From a virus, in IMG/VR virus record IMGVR_UViG_3300043015_002491, positions 58,510 through 122,509 of that record: DNA of 64,000 nucleotides; one strand, written 5' to 3'. Under the pieces are notes generated by a model. That model saw only the letters and a list, made by a program, of their open reading frames with translations, was not told the origin of the DNA and made no database searches. Shown one piece after another: positions 33,432 to 44,451 of the stretch; position 1 is the first letter of the stretch, and each line of letters opens with the position of its first letter. A program made the translations under genes and the position numbers.

Positions 33432-34409
33432 TTATTCATCCCCATAATAATAAGTACTAGTAACTGTTGCTAAAGAAGTTGGTGGTGGACACTCATCGGT
33501 ATAAAATTCTTCAATAATAGAACCCATACAATCATTTAGATAATCAATATTGTTTAAATTACATGGTCCATCTATACATGTAAAAGTTGAACCCATTTTA
33601 TATTCAAACTTTTGTTCATCAAAAACTGTATTCCTATAAACATAAGTTGAATCCCATATGGTAGTCGCTGGTACAACTTGTTCAATAAGGTCAATCCAAT
33701 AATTACCTACAGCTTGACCGAAATTATCCATGTCAAAATAATCATACTGACTACTCTTATATGAACTAAAGTCTAATGAATTAAAATTATACCTATCATA
33801 AAGCATCCTAAGTGTAGCATATGAACTAATTGTTTGTCTATTCTTAACATCAATTAATTCACTACTGATAACATTAGTAAATTCTTCAACAGAATCAACT
33901 TGAACTAAGTCAGTTGTTAATTTACCGCTAAGGTCTATACAGTCATCTCCACATTTTATTAATGGACAACAACCTATCCCCCAATAATTCTTTTTCCATT
34001 CTTCTGGGTATGACCAATATGTTGTAATTTCTTGACCGCTGAAATAATAAAATATTTCATTAGTGGCACACATCACTTCATTTATTAGTTGGGTGTAATC
34101 ATAATATATTTGAGGTGTTACATCCATTTGGTTATTAGCTAAATTCCAAAAGTTGCTATATCTACTATCTAATCCCATTCCACTAATTGTTTGCCATGCT
34201 GTTGTGTAACCAGTACAACCACTAAGACCAGGTTCAGCTGATAATGCCAATCTAAGTTCATTCATACCCTTAATAAAAGCATCTTTAGTGGCTCTAGCGG
34301 TTGTTGATAAGTCACTCCAATCACCAACAAGTCTATAATCTTGGTTATCGCAACCAATTGCTTTAGCATTAGGGTCAGTATAATTACATAAATCAAAAAA
34401 TAGTACCAT
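33432..34409 (-). CDS. Virion-block protein, diverged FDLED family member
   Basis: A 325-residue protein whose first 80 residues align by pattern with the 172-residue protein (F-F-D-L ... D-W-S-D-L ... A-K-D-A-F-I ... G-C). The remainder is rich in Tyr, Trp and paired cysteines (C-C-P-L-I-K-C-G-D-D-C near 180). It lies 1 bp after the stop of the 874-residue gene. Function unknown; structural role inferred from location. Confidence 0.55.
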   Translation of the reverse strand: MVLFFDLCNYTDPNAKAIGCDNQDYRLVGDWSDLSTTARATKDAFIKGMNELRLALSAEPGLSGCTGYTTAWQTISGMGLDSRYSNFWNLANNQMDVTPQIYYDYTQLINEVMCATNEIFYYFSGQEITTYWSYPEEWKKNYWGIGCCPLIKCGDDCIDLSGKLTTDLVQVDSVEEFTNVISSELIDVKNRQTISSYATLRMLYDRYNFNSLDFSSYKSSQYDYFDMDNFGQAVGNYWIDLIEQVVPATTIWDSTYVYRNTVFDEQKFEYKMGSTFTCIDGPCNLNNIDYLNDCMGSIIEEFYTDECPPPTSLATVTSTYYYGDE

Positions 34410-34410
34410 A

Positions 34411-37035
34411 TTATAATATATATTTTTTTACCTGGAAATCTGGTATATATTTATTCGCAAATAAGAATGGTCTAGTCGCTAGTATAACTTCATTATAGGT
34501 TTTAAGTCTAGCATCCCTGTTACCTATTCTTGTTGTTAGCAAATCTCCTATAAGGTTTGCAACATCATTTGTACCATCACTTAAATCTTCCCAATTATTT
34601 GTTAATGGATTCCAAAAATAATAAGTCCCCGCTGAATATGGTTCAACACCTCTTATATCACCTGGATTACCAGTTATACCTGTGAGTGTTGTTAGACTAT
34701 CGACTGCTGGTTGGAATGTAATGTCGTTACCACTAAACACAACATTTAAAGAATTACCACTAGGACTAACTGTATAATATTCAGTGTATGCTGATGCATG
34801 ATACCATTGAACCATCGGTATATTCTTAATATCAGCAATACTGTAACCACCTAATACAGATGTATCTTGTTGCAGACCACTAATACTAGTTACTGGATAT
34901 TTTGGATTCTGGGCATCACTCCAACCATTATTTTTTATAAGATTATACTCGTTTAAATCTTTTAGATAAGTATCTCTATTAGCTCTATATAAAATATTTT
35001 CATCTTCATCACAATCATATGTTGTATCACATGCACCATACGTTTCAAAAATATCTTTAGTCCATATACCAGAATAATCTGTCATTGTATCATGTGGTAA
35101 TGGGTAATCTACTATATTTTTAACAACATCACATGTTGCTGAATAAGAACATTCAACTGGGTGTGAATAATATTCATCACTAGTTATTCCTGTTGTTGCA
35201 CCAGCACAATTAAGGATATTATTATCTTGCATATAACACCAAACATCTTGTTCAACAGCCCTTGCTGGTGAAAGATTTAAATCAACTTCCTTAGTGTTTA
35301 TAACTAATCTATGATGATTTGTATTATATTCAGCTGGTCTATATTTTAAGTCATAGAACCTATCATCTCTAGACCTATTAGCAATCCAAGATTTTTTATT
35401 ATCTATAATTCTTGTAAGTTCAAATTTTGGTGGTTCAGATATAAATGTTTCAACATTATCAACCTTAGTACAACTCTTAGTCATCTTAACTCTATCAAGT
35501 AATACTGAAAAATCAGCACAAGCGTTACTAATTTTAATTGACATATTTACCTTTTCACCCTTTAGTGATTGGATTAATTTAACGTCACATATTTTACTTG
35601 AATAAGATAACCAACAAGATTGCCACCAATCACTTAACGCATCGTTAAGAGTTTTTGGGTCTAAAGAATTTAATTGCGTTTTTTCATCTGCTGGTATTAT
35701 GTTATATACTTCGTTAGTAATTTGTTTCCTAAACTGAAGACAGTCACTAAATTTAGTGGTATTAAACTTACCAGACGTAGCAAATGGCGCTAATGGAGAA
35801 TAATTACCTTGATTAAGTGTTGGCATTACACCAGTACTACCACTAATTATTATACCAGTAGACCCACTAGCATTACTAATATAATTCCAGAAATTACCAT
35901 TACCAATATTAAAGATGCTTTCTTCATAAACCGTTTCTAATCTATTGTTACTCGTATTTAATCTTTCCAGAGTAAAAGATATATTTAAATTTTCGAAAAA
36001 TTCAATAACTGAATTACAAGTACCAGCTAAAAATATAGTTTGAGTTTGACTTTTTAAAGACGCTATATCATTAGTTATCTTATCTTTACTATCAGTTAAT
36101 TTTTTAAGCTCTATTTCTAATTCCGTAATTTTTTTATTAGCTTTAGCTTTATCGTATATCGTATAATTACAATTAACACTATATAATGTATCCGTTGAAG
36201 TTGAAGCTACGTTTTCTAAAGAATCAATATCCTTACAATCATAAATAGTCGTATTAGTACCATCACTATTAAACCAAGTTTGATAATCGTTACCTAATAT
36301 TTTTTTCCATTCTAATAACCCAGCATCAGTTAAACAATATTTTTTAACTCTAGTATTATCAAAGTAAGGTAAACTCCATGACCATGAACTTGGTGGTGTA
36401 CTATCTTTCCAAGTGTTATTTGGGGCTTTATAGTATAAATTACTCCAATTAGCTGGTGGTTTAGCCCATGAACCCCATGTAGTTCCATTGAAAGTTGTGC
36501 CAGGTTTTATGGAATTAGTTTCAGTACACTCAATTACAAATGGTACATCATATAATGATATTAATCTATTATTTATATTAGATATTTCAATATCAATTTT
36601 ATTTAAATCATTTTCTAATTTAACAATTTTATCACTATTAGTTTGTACTATTGTTGGTACTCCATTTATAGCTTCTTCTAATACATCACAATCAAATTTA
36701 AATTTATAATCAAATGAAACATCTAAACAACAAGTTTCATTCTCATCTATATCAAATAAAGCGCTAGTATTACCTTGCGGATTTATAATAAGTTTAAAGT
36801 CATCTAAATCACAATCAGTTTTTTTCCAAAGGCATTTACGATTTTCAATGTCAAATTCGTAACCAGATTTTTCACAACAAGTTTCAATGTTAGAAAATCC
36901 AGTTTGCACATTGTTAGCGTCATATATACTAACTGTACCATCTGGTTTTTCTAAAAACGTATAACCATCATTTTCAGCTTGTAATTTTGTGGACCAATTA
37001 CAGGCTGTGTAATCTTCTAAATCAAATTTAAACAT
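34411..37035 (-). CDS. Large Cys/Trp-rich tail protein
   Basis: An 874-residue protein starting MFKFDLEDYTACNWS, with two short coiled coils (about 115-155 and 300-330), many Trp and Tyr residues in tandem W-x-x-P segments (around 190-215) and frequent cysteines. The N-terminal dozen residues are shared with two downstream genes. No family recognised; a tail or baseplate component by location. Confidence 0.55.
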   Translation of the reverse strand: MFKFDLEDYTACNWSTKLQAENDGYTFLEKPDGTVSIYDANNVQTGFSNIETCCEKSGYEFDIENRKCLWKKTDCDLDDFKLIINPQGNTSALFDIDENETCCLDVSFDYKFKFDCDVLEEAINGVPTIVQTNSDKIVKLENDLNKIDIEISNINNRLISLYDVPFVIECTETNSIKPGTTFNGTTWGSWAKPPANWSNLYYKAPNNTWKDSTPPSSWSWSLPYFDNTRVKKYCLTDAGLLEWKKILGNDYQTWFNSDGTNTTIYDCKDIDSLENVASTSTDTLYSVNCNYTIYDKAKANKKITELEIELKKLTDSKDKITNDIASLKSQTQTIFLAGTCNSVIEFFENLNISFTLERLNTSNNRLETVYEESIFNIGNGNFWNYISNASGSTGIIISGSTGVMPTLNQGNYSPLAPFATSGKFNTTKFSDCLQFRKQITNEVYNIIPADEKTQLNSLDPKTLNDALSDWWQSCWLSYSSKICDVKLIQSLKGEKVNMSIKISNACADFSVLLDRVKMTKSCTKVDNVETFISEPPKFELTRIIDNKKSWIANRSRDDRFYDLKYRPAEYNTNHHRLVINTKEVDLNLSPARAVEQDVWCYMQDNNILNCAGATTGITSDEYYSHPVECSYSATCDVVKNIVDYPLPHDTMTDYSGIWTKDIFETYGACDTTYDCDEDENILYRANRDTYLKDLNEYNLIKNNGWSDAQNPKYPVTSISGLQQDTSVLGGYSIADIKNIPMVQWYHASAYTEYYTVSPSGNSLNVVFSGNDITFQPAVDSLTTLTGITGNPGDIRGVEPYSAGTYYFWNPLTNNWEDLSDGTNDVANLIGDLLTTRIGNRDARLKTYNEVILATRPFLFANKYIPDFQVKKYIL

Positions 37036-37102
37036 TATCCTCTTTTATTATAATTATATGATAATATACTTTATTTATTTTTTTTGTAAACATTAGACAT
37101 AT

Positions 37103-39913
37103 TTAAGCTTTTAATATTGTTAAATTATAAGAAACTGAAAAATCTGCACATTTTTCTTGCCCCATTTGTCTAAGTTTATATAACACATAAAAGAAATTAG
37201 TGTCATAATTAATATTATTTATAAAATGTTGATAACCTCTTGGTGTTAATTTACAACCATAACCATCTTTATTAGTATATGGGTCTGTAATAACTGTAGG
37301 GTTAACTAAACCAGTCCTAGTTGGACACCAACAGCTGTCAGCTTCATTAACAACTCTTAAATTACCGTTTGGGTCTTTAAATTTAAGATAGTATTCACCG
37401 TTAAACAAATACATGTCATTAATATTTGGTGACACTAATTCCCATTGACAAGATAAATCACAACCACAACCATTTTGTTGGTTATCATCACTAATACCTG
37501 GTGATAGACAACACACATAACCACTATCAAGTTTACTCCAAGTAAAATCAGATGTTACATAATCTAAAAGTGTACCACCGTTACCTAAATGGTATGATAA
37601 AGTTGTACTATTAGTATAAACCCTATTAAAGGTTTCATGATAATAAGGGTTACCGTTAGCCCTTGTTTCACAACAAGTTTTTGGTCCAAACATACTATAT
37701 CTAAATGAGTTTGGGTGACCATAGAAATCGTATAACGTATATTTCCATTGGTAGTAATTATAATTATAAATTGTATTTGTATTATATTTTGAATTAAGAT
37801 ATCCAAAATTTAAATCTGTTGAATAACAATCAGCTTTTGTACCTTCACAGTTAGGTTTTAGTCTCTCAAAATTAATTATAAGTGAATCATCATCTTCAAT
37901 TGGTTCACAACCACAATCAGTTAATTCAACTTGTGGACAAAAATCATTAATAACATTAGTATCTAATAAAACTACATTTGATAAATCAGACCCATCTAAA
38001 GCTACTGGGTCAACATATGTATTACCACTATAATTATTTATTAAACCATTATTATAGTTATTGAACAACTGAGTAACACCACTAGTTACAGTAGTTGATG
38101 TAATCGTAAACGCACTAAAATTAGGTATAATATTTTCTAATTGTGCTATATATTCATAACCACTATCATATGGCCCAACATGGGGATTATTACCTATTAG
38201 AGTATATTGTGTTGCAGCTGAACCAGCGGTTTCTCTATACCATCCACCACCTTTCTGGAAGTACATATCTCTAGTATTCCTAAAGAATTTAGGGTAACCG
38301 TCTGCATCAACATTGTAAAGACTTAAATCGTTTGGTAAATTATTGTATTTTAAAACTTTATAGAATAAATCCATATCGATTGGTTCTTTAGCAACATAGA
38401 CGTGTTCATTAAAATCTATAAGACCATCTGGTGTACCAATAAGTTTAAAAAAGAACTCTATTGGGTTTCTAGTACCCTTTGATTTCCATATATGGGCTGA
38501 GTTAAGTATAAGTCTTCTCCAAAGCTCTACTTCAGCTTCATTAGGTGAAAGACCTCTAGAGTGTCCTGGATATGTGTTACTACCTAATTTAAGGTAATTA
38601 TTTATTAAATCATTTTCAACTAAAGATGATGTTAATTCCCAACCTAAAACTCTGGCTAAGTATTTAACTAATTGGTCTGGTGTATTCGCTAATTTATTAT
38701 AAGTAACAACATTTGCAAATGAAATACCATCAATATATTTTTTAATTTCATCATACTCTCTACCGTAAATCTTAAGAGTCTTGTTCATCTTTTGACCAGC
38801 AGTTTCTTCTTCACTACCATCACATCTAGGTATAGTGTCAAAGTCAGAAATACTTTCAGATGTTAAGAATCTAACCATTAAATTTGTTTCAATACCATCC
38901 TTACCATTTGTGATTTGTATTAATTCACTAACAAATCTAGTGTATTCACTTGTATTAAAATCTATGTTATATCCATCGGATACTGGCCATGTAAGAGTTT
39001 TATTAGCGGTAACGATACTACCATCATCAACTTCAACCTTATAAACATATTTTGATGTATATTTAGGATTAGATAACCTATTTAATAAATAAGATTCGTA
39101 TTCGTTTAACGAATTAAAAAATTCCTCTTCAAGTTCACTCTTAGGTTTAATATGATATTCTATAGTCGATGAACTAACAACTGTTGGGTCAAATGGATTA
39201 CCATCAACCGAAAAATATAATGTATCATTAAGTTGATTAGTGGAACCAGTAAAACCTATAATAGGATATTCAATATCATTTATGTAAATTACATAATCAA
39301 AATAATTCGTAGTAAGGTTTCTTAAATCATTTTCTTCATTAAATGTATCTAGTATTGTACCATTTTTCTTATAATTAATATCGAACTTATTAATTATAAA
39401 ATTAGTATTAACACTAAATTTAGATTGATTAGTATTTAAATCAAAAGTATAATTAGAGTATGTATTACCAATAACCGTCTTAATACCGTCAGTCCTAAAT
39501 GGATTTAAATATAATGATGCTGGCCAATTACTTATTATCTTCTCTAGTGAAACTCTAACAAATTCAGTAGCTGAACCAAAATACGCAAAATTAGATAAAT
39601 TAGTCTTATCAATATTTATCGTTGTGTTAATATTATTATTAAGTAATGTATTAACCCTTTTATCATCTAATTTAAGAGTTTCAAGCGAATAAAAATTGCT
39701 AAATTTTTTAGTTGAAAATATTCTACTTAATCTACCTTCGTAATTTACTGTTGTAACAAAGTTACCAAACGTGAAGGTAGAGTTAGTACCATCAGCATCA
39801 CTTGTTAATTGATTACCAACTAAATCATCACTAAAATTTCTATACTCAATTCCATTATCATAAAATACTCTTTGAGCATATCCAACTACTTTTATTCTAT
39901 CACTACTAGGCAT
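37103..39913 (-). CDS. Large baseplate/tail protein
   Basis: A 936-residue protein. The segment around 440-500 (L-W-R-R-L-I-L-N-S-A-H-I-W-K-S-K-G-T-R-N, then P-I-E-F-F-F-K-L-I-G) recalls the pattern of phage tail proteins of the P2 gpI/TIGR02242 kind, in which an aromatic helix is followed by K-G-T and a hydrophobic helix; this is a weak match. The C-terminal third is Cys-rich and hydrophilic (C-G-C-E, C-G-C-D-L-S-C). It begins 4 bp after the stop of the 303-residue gene. Confidence 0.5.
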   Translation of the reverse strand: MPSSDRIKVVGYAQRVFYDNGIEYRNFSDDLVGNQLTSDADGTNSTFTFGNFVTTVNYEGRLSRIFSTKKFSNFYSLETLKLDDKRVNTLLNNNINTTINIDKTNLSNFAYFGSATEFVRVSLEKIISNWPASLYLNPFRTDGIKTVIGNTYSNYTFDLNTNQSKFSVNTNFIINKFDINYKKNGTILDTFNEENDLRNLTTNYFDYVIYINDIEYPIIGFTGSTNQLNDTLYFSVDGNPFDPTVVSSSTIEYHIKPKSELEEEFFNSLNEYESYLLNRLSNPKYTSKYVYKVEVDDGSIVTANKTLTWPVSDGYNIDFNTSEYTRFVSELIQITNGKDGIETNLMVRFLTSESISDFDTIPRCDGSEEETAGQKMNKTLKIYGREYDEIKKYIDGISFANVVTYNKLANTPDQLVKYLARVLGWELTSSLVENDLINNYLKLGSNTYPGHSRGLSPNEAEVELWRRLILNSAHIWKSKGTRNPIEFFFKLIGTPDGLIDFNEHVYVAKEPIDMDLFYKVLKYNNLPNDLSLYNVDADGYPKFFRNTRDMYFQKGGGWYRETAGSAATQYTLIGNNPHVGPYDSGYEYIAQLENIIPNFSAFTITSTTVTSGVTQLFNNYNNGLINNYSGNTYVDPVALDGSDLSNVVLLDTNVINDFCPQVELTDCGCEPIEDDDSLIINFERLKPNCEGTKADCYSTDLNFGYLNSKYNTNTIYNYNYYQWKYTLYDFYGHPNSFRYSMFGPKTCCETRANGNPYYHETFNRVYTNSTTLSYHLGNGGTLLDYVTSDFTWSKLDSGYVCCLSPGISDDNQQNGCGCDLSCQWELVSPNINDMYLFNGEYYLKFKDPNGNLRVVNEADSCWCPTRTGLVNPTVITDPYTNKDGYGCKLTPRGYQHFINNINYDTNFFYVLYKLRQMGQEKCADFSVSYNLTILKA

Positions 39914-39917
39914 AAGA

Positions 39918-40829
39918 TTACACGTTTGTTATATCATTAAATTCTTTACCAAAATCAATGTTATTAAGTCTGTTTTCTCTAACTTCAAATAATGGTTTAC
40001 CATTAAATCTATCTTTGATTTCGTATAAATTGTATTGTTTATAAATATTATCTTCAAAGTTATAAATAGTGTAAATACCATCTTCAAGACTCTTAGTTTG
40101 GTTACCGAATAACCCAATAGCAAGTGTTTCAATATCGTACTCAACCATTTCAATTTCAATAACAAATGGTGAGAAGAAAGTGTTAGTTATAATAACGTCC
40201 TGGTCTGGTGAACCAATAAACGGTAATGTATTTGGTTTAACATTACTTGGAGATGAGGGTGTTACAGTACAAAAAACTAAATTAGAATTATCATTAAATC
40301 TATATCTAATAGCTTTTTGATTAACATTTGTTAAGTTTTGATTCACTGGTTCAGCTTTATTGTTAGAAGTTACTATTCTAAAGAAATTAGGTATTTTCTT
40401 ATCGTTAGCTGCTGAATTAGTTGTTAAATACTCTATCCTATAACCAATTAAACCATTGTTTTGGAACTTCTCTAAAAATGGAGCAAGATTTGTATCCGAT
40501 GTATCGAATAAGATACCCTTTATATCTGGATATGCTGATAACACACCACAATCTATTATTTTAGTTCTAATTTCAGTAGGTTTAAATACAATTGTATAAA
40601 TACCCTTAGCACCAAAATCAGTTACTGGTAATTTAAGATTGTAAAGACCACCAAATATCTCAAACCCACCACTACTATTTGGGTTATTTATTGGGATTAG
40701 GTTACTTGAATCTAATTTAAAAACTGATGTGTTAGCGTTTTCTCTATTTTTTGAGTAAAACACAGTCATCTCCACATCTTGTGGTGACATATCTGCTGGT
40801 CTTACCGTACCGTATACTCCTGTTGCCAT
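39918..40829 (-). CDS. Tail/baseplate protein
   Basis: A 303-residue beta-rich protein (V-Y-G-T-V-R-P-A-D-M-S-P-Q-D near the start). No family is recognised. Gene spacing and the late-type motif 24 bp upstream of its ATG suggest a fresh late transcript that also covers the 936- and 874-residue genes. Confidence 0.55.
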   Translation of the reverse strand: MATGVYGTVRPADMSPQDVEMTVFYSKNRENANTSVFKLDSSNLIPINNPNSSGGFEIFGGLYNLKLPVTDFGAKGIYTIVFKPTEIRTKIIDCGVLSAYPDIKGILFDTSDTNLAPFLEKFQNNGLIGYRIEYLTTNSAANDKKIPNFFRIVTSNNKAEPVNQNLTNVNQKAIRYRFNDNSNLVFCTVTPSSPSNVKPNTLPFIGSPDQDVIITNTFFSPFVIEIEMVEYDIETLAIGLFGNQTKSLEDGIYTIYNFEDNIYKQYNLYEIKDRFNGKPLFEVRENRLNNIDFGKEFNDITNV

Positions 40830-40853
40830 ATTATTATACTTTTTTCTCTTTTA

Positions 40854-40863
40854 TATAAATATC
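40854..40863 (-). promoter_or_regulatory. ATATTTATA motif
   Basis: GATATTTATA on the minus strand, 24 bp before the ATG at 40829, in a 35-bp gap inside the virion block. Confidence 0.45.
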
Positions 40864-40864
40864 C

Positions 40865-41797
40865 TTATTTCATTATTTTATAAAAACCATTACCATAATT
40901 AACTAAATCATTTAAACTAGTTATTTCAGCTAACTGCATATGGCTTTGGTATACTGTTGCTCTACCTCTATCAATAAAAACATCACTATAAACTGTTGGT
41001 GTGGTAGTTATACCGAAAAGATATTCTTCTCTAGTCATTGCTGATAAGGATGAATTAGTTTCATTAAAAGCTTGCCCTTTGTAAAATAGTTGTGTAACAT
41101 CTATTGGGAATTCACCATATATATCATTACTAACAAACCTAGTACTACCAGTATAAGTCCTAAAGAAAAGACCTAATTGTGGGTCTGGGTTGGTTAGGTT
41201 TATAACTTCTAAATCATCACCACCTATTACATAATTTATAGGATTTAAATTATTGTCACTAATAACTCTATCAACACTAGTATATGTATTACCTTGATAA
41301 TCATCTACTATTTCACTAGACATATTAAACATAGGTATGTATTTATTGACTAAATCATAAGACTTAACTTCATCAATTCTATCGTTAGTATAAGCACTAA
41401 TACTAATACCTGGTTCAAAATAATTATTTAATGGTTTATTTGGCCATCTAATGTCTGGTTCATATATATTTTGACTAATTAATGGAACTGGGCTATAATT
41501 ACCCATAAATGGAAAATTTAAACCTAAATTAGTCAGTTTAGTATTTAATTCCTTATACGATTTAGGGTCTAAAGGTAATCCATCGTAAGCTTCGTACTCA
41601 ATGTCCTTTGCTATACCCATATCATCAGTATCTTGAGTGATAAATACGTTTATCGTAAAAGCTTTATCTATTAAACCTTTAGAATTTATACCATTAGCGA
41701 AAGTGTTACCAGATAAAAACCATCTATATGTCCCCCAAGTAGCTTTATCTCTACTAACATAATCTTCAAGTAATATTTTTTTCTTATATATTTGCAT
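40865..41797 (-). CDS. Tail/baseplate protein
   Basis: A 310-residue soluble protein beginning MQIYKKKILLEDYVSRD, with a mixed alpha/beta composition. Its start overlaps the stop of the 311-residue gene by one base. No family recognised. Its place between gp25/gp6 homologues and fibre-like proteins suggests a baseplate part. Confidence 0.55.
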   Translation of the reverse strand: MQIYKKKILLEDYVSRDKATWGTYRWFLSGNTFANGINSKGLIDKAFTINVFITQDTDDMGIAKDIEYEAYDGLPLDPKSYKELNTKLTNLGLNFPFMGNYSPVPLISQNIYEPDIRWPNKPLNNYFEPGISISAYTNDRIDEVKSYDLVNKYIPMFNMSSEIVDDYQGNTYTSVDRVISDNNLNPINYVIGGDDLEVINLTNPDPQLGLFFRTYTGSTRFVSNDIYGEFPIDVTQLFYKGQAFNETNSSLSAMTREEYLFGITTTPTVYSDVFIDRGRATVYQSHMQLAEITSLNDLVNYGNGFYKIMK

Positions 41798-42732
41798 TAT
41801 GATGAGCTTATTTCGTATAAATTAACAGTTATTGTATTTGTAGAATTATTTACATTACTTGAATAGGTATCACTTATTTGATAATAAAAACCATTAGTAT
41901 CCCTTTGTAAATCATATCTAGTATGTAAATTATTTAAATTACTAGTACCAATAGTTGTATTAGCTATATCATCAATCGTGTTATTAGGGTTATTAGATGA
42001 CATAAGCTTTGTAGTTTTACCAGTCTTAGCGTTGGCAAACGTAGCTTTCATATAAACACTTTTAGGTACTGTTGGTAATATCTCATCCTTAAAATAATAT
42101 AAGAAAAACCCTTCACCATTTAAATTTCTATCTAATATAGGGTTACCAAGTGTGAATGATACTTCATAATTACTTGGGTCTGGTACATCACCAGCAGAAC
42201 TTAAATCACTAGGCATGAATTTTGGGAATAAAGTTATAAAGAATAATAATCTTTGACTTGTACCTATATCACTATCATAGAAATCCAATCTAAGAAATGA
42301 CTTAGTGAATGAATTCTTTCTTAACTCAAAATCACTATAAACAAATTTTCTATCAATATCACCTAAATCATCACCCCACATACTATTAACACCATAAGTT
42401 AATGGTGAAAGTAATGCACCAGTATTAACATCTCTATCTAAGAATCTAACCTTATACGTTAACCCTTCACACCTATTATTGTTGATTAATCTAGGTATCA
42501 ATTTAACTTTTTCATAATCAAAAATATCATTAATAGAGTTTTCAACTTCAACATCAACAAAATTTTTATCAATAATTTCTTGCTGACCAGCTAACCAAGG
42601 TGCTTGACTTATAGGTACATTAATGGCGTTTATGTTACCATACTTAAGTTCACCAGTACTTGGGTCAACAGTAACAGTAGTACCAGTTAAATTTTTTAAC
42701 GCTATTTTATAGTTATTAACATATATCATCAC
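41797..42732 (-). CDS. Tail/baseplate protein
   Basis: A 311-residue protein starting MMIYVNNYKIALKNL. It overlaps the preceding 576-residue gene by 17 bp and the following gene by 1 bp, so the three are made together. Beta-rich, without recognised motifs. Confidence 0.55.
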   Translation of the reverse strand: MMIYVNNYKIALKNLTGTTVTVDPSTGELKYGNINAINVPISQAPWLAGQQEIIDKNFVDVEVENSINDIFDYEKVKLIPRLINNNRCEGLTYKVRFLDRDVNTGALLSPLTYGVNSMWGDDLGDIDRKFVYSDFELRKNSFTKSFLRLDFYDSDIGTSQRLLFFITLFPKFMPSDLSSAGDVPDPSNYEVSFTLGNPILDRNLNGEGFFLYYFKDEILPTVPKSVYMKATFANAKTGKTTKLMSSNNPNNTIDDIANTTIGTSNLNNLHTRYDLQRDTNGFYYQISDTYSSNVNNSTNTITVNLYEISSS

Positions 42733-44446
42733 TTCTATTAATTAAATAGTCATCAGTTATACTATCACCTCTTGGGTCCGCTGGGTCATAATTATTTTCG
42801 TCTAAATCACCAGCATAATATAGACCATAATTATTGAATGGGTCTTGTCTCATAGTTTTAAAACACAAATTAGTGTGAATATAATGAGTACCATTAGTAA
42901 ATGGATAGTCTAATAAATCATCTTCACCATCAAATACCCCAATATCTAACAGGTCTCTCCATAAATATCTACCATCACCTAAATCTGCGGCATAATCTGG
43001 TATTCCAGCCGTAAATTCATTACCTTGTTCAACGTAAAGTGAAAATTCTTTAATTTTAATCCTATGATGTGGTTTATAAAGATAACCTTCCCTTCTAGGC
43101 CCACCTGGTCTTGAACCAGATGATGCTGTTTCTCTATTAATAGTATTAAATCTATGTAATACATCAGTTAACACTATTTCTCGTTGTTCAAGTCTATTAA
43201 ACTCTACGACATCTAAATAATAATCATTGTCATTAACTGTTAGGTTATTTTCTAATGGTATATGTGTTTGAAATGGTGTATTAGAACCATCATGTATTCT
43301 TCTAATATTAGATAAAGTTGTTATCGTTAAATTATCATTTATAAATTCTAAATCAAGTCCAGATTTAACTTTACCAAAAACAGGGTTATTTTTAACTTTA
43401 CTATCCGTTTTTATAAAGGTAATAAACAATTCGCTAAGTGGTCTACCAAGATTGTCGGTTAAACCAGCTATATCAATATCTTCTGTAATTGCTAATTGGA
43501 ATACTTGGTCATTAAAAACTGAATTACTAAATGCTAATGGATATATTTCATAATCATCCTTATTAAGCATAAGATTCTTAACCTTTCTAAGGTAATATGT
43601 TGATAACTCACCATTATAATTTCTTCTTAATCTACCACTTAAAGAATTAGATATACCTACTGGGTCAACATCAATGACAAAATAATTATATTTATAATCC
43701 CCATTATCTAAACCAAGTCTTTCAACTTTAAAAGTACCATTTAATTGAAGATAGGACATGTTGTTTAGTGTTACCCTATCACCAGTGGTTAACCCATGAT
43801 ATGTTGAAGTAGCTAAGGCAATCATTGCTCTACCACCAACCTCAACTGGTCTTGAGTTAATTATTAATAAACCACCATTTACACTGTCATGTGTATCATC
43901 TGAATCGTATGGATAAGTTATTAGTATATCCCAATTTTTATTAACATTAGAATTTAAATCAAACCTTTTTCTAGTAGGTTCCATATCATAAAATCTACAT
44001 ATACCAGTCTTTGTAACATCTGGGTCATAAAAACCAAACCAACCATCATTTTCAGTTAAATTTATATTAACCGATTCTTTATAATTATATTTAATATCAT
44101 TTAATATTTCATCAAAAGCATTCATCTTAAAAATATCTTCATCAAATGTTGCAAATGAATTATTATTTTCATTAGGAGATACATTATTAAAATCAGTACC
44201 TAGATAACCTATACTATTAACGTTAAATAATGGGTTACTAAAAATAGGATTGATAGTAAAAATAAGTCTATAAAGGGTAGATGCATTTCTTTCTTTATTA
44301 AATTCTTCACCTACATCTATAACATGGTTAATTTCACCTGGTGGTAATAGTTTTCTCTCACCATCAAAATTAACACTAACAAAACTATTTTTGTTATTAT
44401 CTTTTTTAGATGTAAACTTTTTTAACCTATATTTTCTTCTATCCAT
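42716..44446 (-). CDS. Tail/baseplate protein
   Basis: A 576-residue protein with a basic N-terminus (MDRRKYRLKKFTSKKD) and a beta-rich body containing a short segment, L-T-T-G-D-R-V-T-L-N-N-M, typical of phage tail beta domains. It lies 5 bp after the stop of the 1554-residue gene and overlaps the next by 17 bp. No family is recognised. Confidence 0.55.
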   Translation of the reverse strand: MDRRKYRLKKFTSKKDNNKNSFVSVNFDGERKLLPPGEINHVIDVGEEFNKERNASTLYRLIFTINPIFSNPLFNVNSIGYLGTDFNNVSPNENNNSFATFDEDIFKMNAFDEILNDIKYNYKESVNINLTENDGWFGFYDPDVTKTGICRFYDMEPTRKRFDLNSNVNKNWDILITYPYDSDDTHDSVNGGLLIINSRPVEVGGRAMIALATSTYHGLTTGDRVTLNNMSYLQLNGTFKVERLGLDNGDYKYNYFVIDVDPVGISNSLSGRLRRNYNGELSTYYLRKVKNLMLNKDDYEIYPLAFSNSVFNDQVFQLAITEDIDIAGLTDNLGRPLSELFITFIKTDSKVKNNPVFGKVKSGLDLEFINDNLTITTLSNIRRIHDGSNTPFQTHIPLENNLTVNDNDYYLDVVEFNRLEQREIVLTDVLHRFNTINRETASSGSRPGGPRREGYLYKPHHRIKIKEFSLYVEQGNEFTAGIPDYAADLGDGRYLWRDLLDIGVFDGEDDLLDYPFTNGTHYIHTNLCFKTMRQDPFNNYGLYYAGDLDENNYDPADPRGDSITDDYLINRSDDIC

Positions 44447-44451
44447 TATAA

